DNA of 64,000 nt from positions 7,810 through 71,809 of the forward strand of contig CAYMPG010000009.1 of the NCBI GenBank assembly GCA_964392455.1, read 5' to 3'. Below, one piece after another: positions 15,202 through 23,097 of this stretch (the first letter of the stretch is position 1; every line of letters begins with the position of its first letter). Origin of the DNA: SFEL01 sp964392455. Lineage in GTDB: Bacteria > Bacillota > Clostridia > Christensenellales > CAG-138. The notes below the pieces were generated by a model. The model was not told the DNA's origin. It worked only from the letters and a program-made list of their open reading frames with translations, and did no database searches. Both the position numbers and the translations under genes were made by a program.

Positions 15202-16224
15202 TCAGCGGCCTGTGGGCTTTTCTCCACAGGCCGCTTTTATATTGCCGGAAAAGAACTTTCTATGCCGGGCGGCAGCCCCTATCAGCATAACGAAGGCCAT
15301 TGCCAAAGAGGATACGCCAAGTATCCCCCCAAAGGACAGGGTATTTATAAGCAGCTTATGGGTGGATATGCTGTTGTAAACGGCGGCAGCGGGCCTGAAC
15401 AGGGGAGTGATGAGCCAGGTTATGAGGGCGGCCAGCGTTCCCTGAAGGAGCTTTATGAGGAAATACACCTTTGCGTCGAGCTGGCAGAAGGTAAGGGACT
15501 GGGCAAATATACATATCCCGCCAAAGGAAAGGATAAAGGCAGACGCCGCCGCCGTGGCGGCAGGTGAAAGTGGTAGCGTGGCTATGGCCTTACAGCCGCT
15601 TACCATTTCCAGGGCGCCTGTGAGCAGCGCACCTGCAATGCCGCCGGGCAAAGGAAGCAGCTCTCCTATTGCGGCCAGCAGCGCCATAAAGAACACCAGT
15701 GCGCCGCATATGCCGAGCATGGAGGCCATGCCCTTTGAAATGCCCTCTCCCAGCAGCCGCAGCGGTGAGACTGCCGGCCCTTTCACCGAGGGGGCGGAGT
15801 ATACTGGCGGGAATATCAGCAGCATTATTGCTGCGGATGAAAGCTGGGCCGCAAGTATGGGCAGGGCAAGGTAAGGAGTGCCCAACATTCCGGAGCAGAA
15901 TGACGCATAAATAAATACCGGGCTTACCGTATTCAGTATGGCCACTGTGGGGCTGTGGGCCTTGCCATCGGCAGACAGCAGCCTTGCGCCTGAGGGTGCC
16001 CCGGAAAAAAGGGAAAGCAGTATCAGCCCGGCGCGCTCTATTCGGGAGGGGAGGCCGGTATTCTGCATTATGTGGGCCAATACAAAAAAAGGCAGCAGCG
16101 CAGGCAGCAGCCTGTCTCGCCATACATAAAAGCCCTGTATACCTGCTGAAACCGCCTGCTCGCTGTAAATAAACAGCATACAGCAGAACAGCATACAGCA
16201 CAGGTATATCAGGGCTTTTCTCAT
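15202..16224 (-). CDS. ylbJ: YlbJ-like sporulation membrane protein
   Basis: A 340-residue polytopic membrane protein with a nucleoside-recognition (Gate-like) fold. WRDRLLPALLPFFVLAHI (about 30-47), SGAPSGARLLSA and SFGGICIFAQSL match conserved YlbJ stretches. In Bacillus YlbJ is made in the mother cell and is needed for normal spores; transfer of that role here is inference. The ATG at 16224 has GGAGG 5 bases upstream, better than an ATG at 16239. It sits 54 bases behind tmcAL on the same strand, matching the ylbM-ylbJ association in Bacillus. Its last eleven codons form the terminator hairpin of the opposing operon. Confidence 0.85.
   Translation of the reverse strand: MRKALIYLCCMLFCCMLFIYSEQAVSAGIQGFYVWRDRLLPALLPFFVLAHIMQNTGLPSRIERAGLILLSLFSGAPSGARLLSADGKAHSPTVAILNTVSPVFIYASFCSGMLGTPYLALPILAAQLSSAAIMLLIFPPVYSAPSVKGPAVSPLRLLGEGISKGMASMLGICGALVFFMALLAAIGELLPLPGGIAGALLTGALEMVSGCKAIATLPLSPAATAAASAFILSFGGICIFAQSLTFCQLDAKVYFLIKLLQGTLAALITWLITPLFRPAAAVYNSISTHKLLINTLSFGGILGVSSLAMAFVMLIGAAARHRKFFSGNIKAACGEKPTGR
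15204..15240 (+). terminator. Terminator of the rsmD unit, lying inside the ylbJ coding end
   Basis: A perfect 12-bp stem (15204-15215 with 15224-15235, 8-base loop) followed by TTTTAT. The opposing ylbJ gene stops at 15202, so the hairpin forms its last codons. Confidence 0.92.
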
Positions 16225-16278
16225 ATCCACCTCCGGCATTATGCTAATGTATATGCCATAGGCAGGGTTTTTAGCTTA

Positions 16279-17475
16279 TCAGACGATTATAAGAGGGCGG
16301 GAAAAATCAAAGGCAGCACCGGCAGGGGAGGGGGAAGCGGCCGGTGCTATATCTGCCGCCAGCATATCCGCCGCCATTATGCTTTGCTGGGCGTTATTGA
16401 GCCCGGCAGCATCGCTGTAGCGTATTACTACAGGCAGGGCAGAGCTTTTCTTCAGCAGGGAAAGCAGCTCCATGGCATCCTTCCTTACGCCTAATACCCG
16501 GATATACAGGCCATCCAGCTTTTGCATGGGGTCTCCATATATGCCAAGGAGGGCATTCATGCATATGCGCTTCAGCCGGGCCATGGTGTAGCGGCGGCTT
16601 TTCACCTGGGCGAGGAGGCCGTCTATATTGCTATGGTCTCTGCAGGCTGTATATAAGAGGTTTTCCAGCCCCTCTCCCATGTCGGGCAAGGAGGCGAGCT
16701 GCGCCCTTGTCATACGCCGCAGTGCATATACAGTTTCTCGGGAAAGGCCTGTGAGAGTTCGTGGCGCAAGGCCGGAAGAAATGGTGACTTCCATAGCCTC
16801 AAGTACATCTGTGGGGAGCAGGCCGTCGACGGGTTGTTTATTAACTATTGCCGCCCGTATGGCAGAGGCGCTGGCAAGGCCGTTTGCAGGGGTGGGGCTG
16901 TCATGCTCCGGGCCGGAGCGGAGTATGGGAAGGGGAGTAATGGGCGAGGAAAGGCGCATCAGCGCACGAATATACTCTATGCCCAGTATGTCATTAGGAG
17001 AGCTGAGAGGTCCGGCCTCTCCGGTATACTGCCGCCATGCCCTTGCCCGGGCATCCGGGTAAGAAAGGCCTGCATCGATATTTGCTTTTATGAGGGAGGC
17101 AAGCTCGGGGGGCTCATTGTCTGCCGCCTGTGCCGCCCGGAACAGGGCCGATACATCGCCACATTCGCTGCCGAAGGCAATATGGTCTATCATGCCTGAG
17201 CCGTGGAGTATTCCGACTCCGGCTGAGGCAAAGGCTTGGGCGCTGGACAGGGAGAATACCGTGGGCAGCAGCAGCACCATATCTGCGCCGTGCTCAAGGG
17301 CCCACCTTGCCCGGGTATGCTTATCAATAATTGCAGGCTCTCCCCGCTGCACAAAGTCTCCGCTCATTACAGCTACAGCATACCTTGCGCCTGAAAGCTC
17401 CTTTGCAGCCTTCAGGTGATATAGATGCCCATTGTGAAATGGGTTGTATTCTGCTATTACGCCTACTATGCTCAT
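16279..17475 (-). CDS. tmcAL: tRNA(Met) cytidine acetate ligase TmcAL (YlbM)
   Basis: A 398-residue enzyme that activates acetate with ATP to acetylate the wobble cytidine of elongator tRNA-Met. The nucleotidyltransferase HxGH motif is in AEYNPFHNGHLYHL near the N-terminus, followed by the family stretches MSGDFVQRGEPAIIDK and FASAGVGILHGSGMIDHIAFGSECGD (split). I chose the ATG at 17475 because it gives the canonical MSIVGVIAEYNPFHNGH start. No ribosome binding site precedes it; instead a perfect TATAAT ends 6 bases upstream, which predicts a leaderless mRNA. An in-frame ATG at 17502 also lacks a ribosome site. Confidence 0.92.
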   Translation of the reverse strand: MSIVGVIAEYNPFHNGHLYHLKAAKELSGARYAVAVMSGDFVQRGEPAIIDKHTRARWALEHGADMVLLLPTVFSLSSAQAFASAGVGILHGSGMIDHIAFGSECGDVSALFRAAQAADNEPPELASLIKANIDAGLSYPDARARAWRQYTGEAGPLSSPNDILGIEYIRALMRLSSPITPLPILRSGPEHDSPTPANGLASASAIRAAIVNKQPVDGLLPTDVLEAMEVTISSGLAPRTLTGLSRETVYALRRMTRAQLASLPDMGEGLENLLYTACRDHSNIDGLLAQVKSRRYTMARLKRICMNALLGIYGDPMQKLDGLYIRVLGVRKDAMELLSLLKKSSALPVVIRYSDAAGLNNAQQSIMAADMLAADIAPAASPSPAGAAFDFSRPLIIV

Positions 17476-17481
17476 GGGGCT

Positions 17482-17487
17482 ATTATA
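17482..17487 (-). promoter_or_regulatory. -10 box abutting the tmcAL start
   Basis: TATAAT on the minus strand ends 6 bases before the ATG, so +1 would fall on the A of the start codon. The -35 (TCCATA at 17 bases) is weak. Confidence 0.5.
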
Positions 17488-17543
17488 CACCAGCAGCAGG
17501 GCCATATGGAAGCGGGAACCGCCGTAAAGATGCAGCGTGGGGC

Positions 17544-17573
17544 TTGTATGCTTTTGCAAAGTGATGGTATAAT
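17544..17573 (+). promoter_or_regulatory. Promoter for pta-ackA
   Basis: TTGTAT and TATAAT with an 18-base spacer and TGG directly before the -10 box. Confidence 0.75.
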
Positions 17574-17641
17574 GTAGCAGTTAAGGTATGTATTCAGCAA
17601 AATCAAATTATATATACATTCTGAAAGGAGACATAAACACA

Positions 17642-18640
17642 ATGTCCATCATTGACAACATCAAAGCAAAAGCCAAGGCTGACCTGAAGCATATCGTGCT
17701 TCCCGAGGGCAGCGAGGAGCGTACCGTACAGGCCGCCCGCATCATCACCGATCAGGGCATAGCAAAGGTGACCCTCATAGGCAATACTGACGAGATAAAG
17801 GCTGCCGCCGCAAAGTACGGCGTATCGGTTGACGATATAGCAATGATAGACCCTGCAAAATCCGAGCTGTATCCCGTATACAGCGAAAAGTTTGCCGAGA
17901 TGCGTGCCAAGAAGGGCGTAACGCTGGAGCAGGCCCAGAAGACCATGCTGGATCCCCTCTTCTTTGCTGCAATGATGGTATACGATGACAAGGCAGATGG
18001 CTTTGTATCCGGCGCCATAAATACCACCGGCAATACCCTGCGCCCCGGCCTTCAGATAATCAAGACCGCCAAGGGAGTATCCACCGTATCCAGCTGCTTC
18101 ATCATGGAGCTGCCCAATAAGGCATACGGTGATGACGGCGTAATGGTGTTTGGCGACTGCGCTGTAAATATCGATCCCAGTGCAGAGCAGCTTGCAGCCA
18201 TAGCCATAGGCTCTGCACAGACCGCAAAGGCCCTCTGCGGCATAGACCCCAGGGTGGCAATGCTCTCCTTCTCCACCAAGGGCAGCGCCAAGCATGAAAA
18301 CGTAGATAAGGTAGCCGAGGCCACCCGCCTTGTGAAGGAGCTTGCTCCCGAGCTTAACGTGGATGGCGAGCTTCAGGCGGATGCAGCACTGGTAGAAAAG
18401 GTTGGCCAGCTCAAGAGCCCTGGCAGCCCCGTTGCAGGCAAGGCAAACGTTCTGGTATTCCCTGACCTTCAGGCGGGCAATATCGGCTATAAGCTGGTGC
18501 AGCGTCTGGCAGGGGCAGAGGCCATAGGCCCCATCTGCCAGGGCTTTGCAAAGCCCATCAATGACCTGTCCCGTGGATGCAGCGTTGAGGATATAGTATC
18601 CGTTGTGGCAATCACCGCAGTACAGGCCCAGAATATGTAA
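17642..18640 (+). CDS. pta: Phosphate acetyltransferase
   Basis: A 332-residue enzyme interconverting acetyl-CoA and acetyl phosphate, the short form without the N-terminal DRTGG/CBS extensions. Conserved segments are HIVLPEGSEERTVQAA (15-30), LDPLFFAAMMVYDDKADGFVSGA around 102-124 (with the catalytic-region DG-VSG), and LKSPGSPVAGKANVLVFPDLQAGNIGYKL-type blocks near 262-290. The ATG at 17642 has AAAGGAG upstream; an ATG 54 bases earlier in the same frame adds a non-family tail. It pairs with ackA to make ATP from acetyl-CoA, as expected of a fermenter. Codon use leans to ATC, suggesting high expression. Confidence 0.95.
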   Translation: MSIIDNIKAKAKADLKHIVLPEGSEERTVQAARIITDQGIAKVTLIGNTDEIKAAAAKYGVSVDDIAMIDPAKSELYPVYSEKFAEMRAKKGVTLEQAQKTMLDPLFFAAMMVYDDKADGFVSGAINTTGNTLRPGLQIIKTAKGVSTVSSCFIMELPNKAYGDDGVMVFGDCAVNIDPSAEQLAAIAIGSAQTAKALCGIDPRVAMLSFSTKGSAKHENVDKVAEATRLVKELAPELNVDGELQADAALVEKVGQLKSPGSPVAGKANVLVFPDLQAGNIGYKLVQRLAGAEAIGPICQGFAKPINDLSRGCSVEDIVSVVAITAVQAQNM

Positions 18641-18663
18641 TAATCACCGGAGGACAAAGCAAA

Positions 18664-19863
18664 ATGAAGATTCTTGTTATCAATGCAGGCAGCTCTTCTC
18701 TCAAGTATCAGTTTATGGATTCCGAGAGCGGATACGTTATAGCAAAGGGCCTCTGCGAGCGCATCGGCATAGACGGCGCAATGACCTACAAGCCCACCGG
18801 CAGGGAGCCTGTCAAGTTTACAGATACTCTTAAGGATCATACCGATGCCATCAAGCTGGTAATAAACACCCTTACCGATCCTGAAATCGGCGTGGTAAAG
18901 AGCATGGCGGAAATAGACGCAGTGGGCCACCGCATGGTGCATGGCGGCGAAAAATTTGCCAAGTCCGTTCTCATTACAGACGAGGTGATAAAGACCGTTG
19001 AAAGCCTGAATGGCCTTGCCCCCCTGCATAACCCTGCAAACCTTATGGGCGTGCGCGCCTGCCGGGAGATAATGCCTGATGTTCCCATGGTGGCTGTATT
19101 TGATACTGCATTCCATCAGACCATGCCCAGGGAAGCCTTCCTTTACGGCCTGCCCTATGAAGCATATACCGAGCACATGGTGCGCCGCTACGGCTTCCAT
19201 GGCACCTCCCATCTTTACGTTTCCCGCAGGGCTATAGAGCTCCTTGGCAAGCCCGCAGAGGATACAAAGATAGTTACCTGCCACCTAGGCAACGGCTCCT
19301 CCATCAGCGCCGTAAAGGGCGGCAAGAGCATAGATACCTCCATGGGCCTCACTCCCCTTGAGGGCGTACCCATGGGTACCCGCTCCGGCAGCATAGACCC
19401 CGCCATCGTTACCTACCTTATGGACAAGCTGGGCCTTGATGCAAAGGGAATAGACAGTTACCTCAATAAAAAGAGCGGCGTAATGGGCATATCCGGCGTA
19501 TCCTCTGACTTCAGGGATATTACCGCCGCCGCAGCCGAGGGCAATGACAGGGCAAAGGCAGCACTGGAGTGCTTTGCCTATCAGGTAAAGAAGTACATTG
19601 GCGCATATTCTGCCGCAATGGGCGGCGTGGACGCCATAGTATTCACTGCGGGCGTGGGCGAGAATCATCGCGGTCTGCGCGAAATGATACTTACCGGCCT
19701 TGATTACCTTGGCGCAGATGTGGACTTTGAGTACAATCAGAGCTGTCCCGGCGGCCAGGAGGTGGAGCTCACCAGGCCCGGCAGCAAGGTAAAGGTATAC
19801 GTTATCCCCACCGATGAGGAAATGGTGATAGCACAGGATACCGCAAGGCTTTCCGCAAAATAA
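18664..19863 (+). CDS. ackA: Acetate kinase
   Basis: A 399-residue ASKHA-fold kinase making ATP and acetate from acetyl phosphate. MKILVINAGSSSLKYQ is the family N-terminus with the phosphate-binding loop. VGHRMVHGGEKF (around 83-94) holds the catalytic-site Arg and His, RYGFHGTSHLYVS is at about 178-190, and FTAGVGENHRGLRE near 324-337 closes the nucleotide site. The length equals that of well-studied enzymes. It lies 23 bases after pta with a GGAGG-type ribosome site, so the two form one operon. pta-ackA here separates ylbM from yceD, which are close together in Bacillus. Confidence 0.97.
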   Translation: MKILVINAGSSSLKYQFMDSESGYVIAKGLCERIGIDGAMTYKPTGREPVKFTDTLKDHTDAIKLVINTLTDPEIGVVKSMAEIDAVGHRMVHGGEKFAKSVLITDEVIKTVESLNGLAPLHNPANLMGVRACREIMPDVPMVAVFDTAFHQTMPREAFLYGLPYEAYTEHMVRRYGFHGTSHLYVSRRAIELLGKPAEDTKIVTCHLGNGSSISAVKGGKSIDTSMGLTPLEGVPMGTRSGSIDPAIVTYLMDKLGLDAKGIDSYLNKKSGVMGISGVSSDFRDITAAAAEGNDRAKAALECFAYQVKKYIGAYSAAMGGVDAIVFTAGVGENHRGLREMILTGLDYLGADVDFEYNQSCPGGQEVELTRPGSKVKVYVIPTDEEMVIAQDTARLSAK

Positions 19864-19868
19864 TATAG

Positions 19869-19897
19869 TTGACAAATTTCCACCTTGCGGATAAAAT
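19869..19897 (+). promoter_or_regulatory. Strong sigma-A promoter for yceD-rpmF
   Basis: TTGACA and TAAAAT separated by 17 bases, directly after the ackA stop and 30 bases before the yceD start. Confidence 0.85.
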
Positions 19898-19927
19898 AGT
19901 GAAGGTGTGCTTTCGAAAGGAAGAATT

Positions 19928-20437
19928 ATGAAGCTGAATGTGGCCCAGGAGCTCAAGCAGCCCGGAAGGGTAGGCAGGAGCCGTATAGAACATGACCTTG
20001 ACCGTCAGGAGTATCTTGGCCGCGAGCTGAGCTTTGCTTCTCCGCTTGTCATTGATGCCGAGCATATATATGACGGAGAGGGCTTCAACGTTCGGGGCAC
20101 TATCACCACCAGGCTCAATTCCGAATGTGCCCTCTGCGGCAAGGCATTTATAGAGCCTCTGTCCTTCGAATTTGACGAGCGCTTCGTCAGAGACCCGGGC
20201 GAGGATGATGAATGTTACGGCTACAGCGGGGAAACTCTGAATATCAGCCAAATGGTCCTGGATAATCTTTTCCTCAATCTGCCTGTATACAGCAGGTGCA
20301 GCGAGGATTGTAAAGGACTTTGCCCGGTATGCGGGTGCGATTTGAACACAGTACAGTGTTCCTGCTCAAGGGAGGAAGTAAAAGAGAATCCCTTTGCGGC
20401 CCTGGAACGGCTGTTGTATCACGATAAGGAGGTGTAA
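19928..20437 (+). CDS. yceD: YceD/DUF177 family protein
   Basis: A 169-residue protein of the DUF177 family, nearly always encoded just before rpmF. In plants and some bacteria relatives affect 23S rRNA accumulation; the exact role is not settled. Four cysteines in two pairs are visible: CALCGKAF in the middle and CPVCGCDLN towards the end, after the family block LPVYSRCSEDCKGLC. The ATG at 19928 has AGGAAG 4 bases upstream; a start 21 bases earlier lacks support. It ends two bases before the rpmF start. Confidence 0.9.
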   Translation: MKLNVAQELKQPGRVGRSRIEHDLDRQEYLGRELSFASPLVIDAEHIYDGEGFNVRGTITTRLNSECALCGKAFIEPLSFEFDERFVRDPGEDDECYGYSGETLNISQMVLDNLFLNLPVYSRCSEDCKGLCPVCGCDLNTVQCSCSREEVKENPFAALERLLYHDKEV

Positions 20438-20439
20438 CC

Positions 20440-20622
20440 ATGGCAGTCCCTAAGAGAAAAACGTCTAAGGCAAGGCGCGATCAGCGCAGAGCGAACTGGA
20501 AGTTGACCGTTCCCGGTATCGTGGAATGTCCGCAGTGCCATGAGCCCAAGCTGGCTCATCGTGTATGCAAGAAGTGCGGCTATTACGACGGCAAGCAGGC
20601 CATCGCAGTTGAGAGCAAGTAA
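20440..20622 (+). CDS. rpmF: 50S ribosomal protein L32
   Basis: A 60-residue protein with the L32 pattern: a basic N-terminus MAVPKRKTSKARRDQRRA and a zinc-binding CPQC...CKKC pair (cysteines near 27, 30, 40 and 43). The zinc-containing form suggests no zinc-free paralogue is required. AAGGAGG precedes the start. A strong terminator follows. In many Firmicutes plsX comes directly next; here about 1.1 kb of decayed DNA separates them. Confidence 0.97.
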   Translation: MAVPKRKTSKARRDQRRANWKLTVPGIVECPQCHEPKLAHRVCKKCGYYDGKQAIAVESK

Positions 20623-20641
20623 TTTCACGAGATTATAACCT

Positions 20642-20671
20642 TGGGGGCTCATTAGAGCCCCTTTTGTTTTT
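20642..20671 (+). terminator. Terminator of rpmF
   Basis: GGGGCTC-ATTA-GAGCCCC hairpin (20644-20661) followed by TTTTGTTTTTT. Confidence 0.95.
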
Positions 20672-20726
20672 TGCAGAATATTGTATAAATCGTTACCCGG
20701 AGCTTGTGGCGTGAGCCTCAGCAAAC

Positions 20727-20770
20727 GAAAAAACCACCCGCCTCCCGGAAGGGAAAGCGGATGGTTTTTC
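20727..20770 (-). terminator. Terminator-like hairpin for the decayed minus-strand locus
   Basis: Arms 20731-20741 and 20757-20767 pair with one mismatch; on the minus strand they are followed by a T run (20733-20728). It lies about 40 bases past the end of the pseudogene. Confidence 0.7.
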
Positions 20771-20807
20771 ATATTTGTGGAATCAAAGGCGATGCCTGTA
20801 CCGCAGC

Positions 20808-21222
20808 TTATGCTATCTGGTTTTTCCGAAACTCCCGGTACAATGCGGGAATCAGGATAAGGGACAGGATTGTGTAAATGGCAAACAGTAGGGGCCAGGA
20901 GCCGACAACTGCGAAGCACAGGTTGTAGACGTTAAAATAACGCAGCTGGTAGGACGCGGTGCTCCAGCAGGAGTAAATCAGCACGCACAGATAGAGAAGC
21001 AGGGCAATTTTTTCGCTGGGCTTTCCCATAATGCTGGTACTGGCTGAGGGTACGGAAAAACCGGGCGAAGGATTCCTGAGTGGCATCCTTGGCATAGCTT
21101 TTGTCGCTTAGGTGCAGATAGCAGCAGCGCAAAACAGCAGGGTAATACTTGCGTACAAAAACCTCGATCGCTCCGTCTTCTCCGGCCTTCATACGCCGGA
21201 TAAGCAGAAAGTCAGCGTCCAT
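20808..21222 (-). pseudogene. Decayed ECF sigma factor fused out of frame to a membrane-protein tail
   Basis: From an ATG at 21222 with GGGGAAGG upstream, 68 codons (to about 21019) read as the start of an ECF-type sigma factor: MDADFLLIRRMKAGEDGAIE, FVRKYYPAVLRCC and AKDATQESFARFFRTLSQY are sigma region 2. After YGKA the sigma frame runs into nonsense; regions 2.4 and 4 are missing. From about 21010 to 20808 another frame encodes two hydrophobic helices and a basic end (PALYREFRKNQIA), like the C-terminus of a permease or anti-sigma membrane protein. The simplest reading is a deletion that removed the middle of a sigma factor-membrane protein operon and kept its terminator. Confidence 0.72.
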
Positions 21223-21261
21223 GTTATCCTTCCCCTCGTATGATTTTAAAAGGCCTTTCAC

Positions 21262-21722
21262 TTAACATAACGGCTTAGGAGGTGAAAAGGATAGTGTGTA
21301 AGGGGAATTATAAAATAATTCTTCTGGGCGCACAGCCGTATTGTGCCGCAAGGAAAGTATTTTACCGCAAGGAGGTGATAAATGGTTATGATTGTGAAGC
21401 AGGCTGCGGCTAAACGTGAAGCGCACAATCGCTTTTCTGATGGCGGACGACTTGCCTGCCGGGGGAATGCTGTGCTATACTGTAATAGCTATTTCGTCTG
21501 CTGATTTCCTGCTTTTTGGCACACATGCTGCTTGAGACGAACCGTCAGGGGATAAAGGAACGCTGTTTTTTCCCTTATGGCGGCGATAGCATATACTTTG
21601 GGTGATACCAGATGGTCAATTATGGAGTACCTGCGGATGACAGGGTATCAGATGCGGTGCTTTCACAATTTACTTGCAGATTTTGCCCAATTTAACCATA
21701 TCATACTTATCGGAGATGCATC
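21262..21722 (+). other. 461-bp gap with ORF remnants before plsX
   Basis: No intact gene. A strong ribosome site (AAGGAGG near 21369) precedes an ATG at 21382 that gives only 40 codons. Overlapping frames hold better-looking pieces: 21416-21535 (IAFLMADDLPAGGMLCYTV then AISSADFLLFGT) and, one frame over, 21525-21605 (MLLETNRQGIKERC, FFPYGGDSIYFG). Together they look like one small gene broken by two frameshifts. I do not recognise the family. The 21606-21722 part shows nothing beyond the plsX leader. Confidence 0.5.
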
Positions 21723-22730
21723 ATGAAGATAGCGGTAGACGCATTTGGCGGGGATAATGCACCCCGGGCAGTAATTGAGGGCTGTGTTTCCGCCCTCAGT
21801 ACCTATAGCGATATTACTATTGCCCTCTGCGGCGATGAGCAGAGCATAAGGGATGAGCTGTCCCTCCTTAAATACGACAGCTCACGCATAGAGATATACC
21901 ATGCGCCTGAGGTGATAGGCTGCGATGAACAGCCCACCCTGGCCATACGCCGCAAGAAAAACTCATCCCTGGTAAAGGCCATGGAGCTGGTAAGGGACAA
22001 GGAAGCGGAGTGCGTGGTATCTGCCGGCAGCACCGGTGCGGTGCTTGCGGGGGCAACCTTCATAGTGCGCCGCATGGAGGGTGTAAAGCGCCCTGCTCTT
22101 GGCGTGGTATTTCCGGCGGAGGAGGGCTGCGTGCTGGTGATGGACTGCGGGGCAAATGTGGACTGCAAGCCATCCTACCTTATGCAGTTTGCAGTGATGG
22201 CCTCAGCCTATATGAAGGACGTTATGGGCGTGGAAAACCCAAGAATCGGCCTGCTGAATAACGGAGCCGAAGCAGAAAAGGGCAACGAGCTGACAAAGGC
22301 AGCATACAAGCTGCTGGAAAACGCCCCTGTAAACTTTGCGGGCAACTGTGAGGCAAGGGACATACTCAGCGGCAAATACGATGCTGTGGTATGCGATGGC
22401 TTTGCAGGCAATGTGGTGCTTAAGTATACAGAGGGGCTGTCCTCCACCCTTGTATCCATGCTGAAGCGTGAGCTTATGGCGGATACCTCCAGCAAGATAG
22501 GTGCACTGTTTGCCAAGTCCGCCTTCCGCCGCTTCAAGAAGATAATGGACTATACCGAGTATGGCGGGGCGCCGCTATTGGGCATAGACGGCGGCGTGGT
22601 AAAGGCGCACGGCAGCTCAAATGCAAAGGCCTTTGCAGCAGCCATAGGCCAGGCAAGGCGGTTTGTATCGGGCGGCATAAATGACTCAATACGCAGCGCC
22701 ATTGGCAGCCTGCCTGAGATACAGGATTGA
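21723..22730 (+). CDS. plsX: Phosphate acyltransferase PlsX
   Basis: A 335-residue enzyme that turns acyl-ACP into acyl phosphate, the substrate of PlsY in phosphatidic acid synthesis. MKIAVDAFGGDNAP at the N-terminus, EVIGCDEQPTLAIRRKKNSSL around 61-81, VSAGSTGAVLAGA near 99-111 and the C-terminal GGAPLLGIDGGVVKAHGSSNA block are family hallmarks. The start follows a weak CGGAG ribosome site. acpP and rnc come next in the order usual for Firmicutes, so lipid synthesis genes are grouped here. Confidence 0.97.
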   Translation: MKIAVDAFGGDNAPRAVIEGCVSALSTYSDITIALCGDEQSIRDELSLLKYDSSRIEIYHAPEVIGCDEQPTLAIRRKKNSSLVKAMELVRDKEAECVVSAGSTGAVLAGATFIVRRMEGVKRPALGVVFPAEEGCVLVMDCGANVDCKPSYLMQFAVMASAYMKDVMGVENPRIGLLNNGAEAEKGNELTKAAYKLLENAPVNFAGNCEARDILSGKYDAVVCDGFAGNVVLKYTEGLSSTLVSMLKRELMADTSSKIGALFAKSAFRRFKKIMDYTEYGGAPLLGIDGGVVKAHGSSNAKAFAAAIGQARRFVSGGINDSIRSAIGSLPEIQD

Positions 22731-22812
22731 CATTGGGGAAATATAAAGCTAAACTATAGTAAAACATTAAAAAATTATTAGCGTGTATATATGCATCGAA
22801 AGGCGGTATATA

Positions 22813-23034
22813 ATGAACTTCGAAAAGATTTGTGCGATGCTTTCCAAGCAGATGGATGTCCCCGCAGAGCAGATCACCATGGAGACCAGGCTGGTGGAAG
22901 ACCTTAAGGCTGACTCTCTGGATGTGGTGGAGCTGATAATGGACATTGAGCAGGAATACGGCGTTCAGGTTCCCGAGGAGGAGCTGCCCAACGTACATAC
23001 TGTAGGCGACATACTCAAGTTTATTGGAGAATAA
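22813..23034 (+). CDS. acpP: Acyl carrier protein
   Basis: A 73-residue acidic four-helix protein carrying acyl chains in fatty acid synthesis. The phosphopantetheine serine is Ser35 in the ADSLDVVEL motif. The ATG at 22813 gives the normal size and has GAAAGG upstream; an in-frame ATG 30 bases earlier would add a non-family MYICIERRYI. It is modified by AcpS (11.4 kb) and its acyl form is used by PlsX. A terminator follows directly. Confidence 0.95.
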   Translation: MNFEKICAMLSKQMDVPAEQITMETRLVEDLKADSLDVVELIMDIEQEYGVQVPEEELPNVHTVGDILKFIGE

Positions 23035-23049
23035 CATTATCAAAAATGT

Positions 23050-23077
23050 ACCCGCATCGTGTGGATGCGGGTATTTT
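23050..23077 (+). terminator. Terminator of plsX-acpP
   Basis: A perfect 9-bp stem (23050-23058 with 23064-23072) with a GTGTG loop, followed by ATTTTG. It lies only 20 bases before the rnc start, so it may act as an attenuator for rnc. Confidence 0.85.
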
Positions 23078-23097
23078 GCTATGGAGGCACTTGAATA

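Noticed and set aside
20672..21722. Insertion sequence or integrase-bearing element at the rpmF-plsX gap
   Set aside because: No transposase or integrase fragment, terminal inverted repeat or target duplication could be seen.
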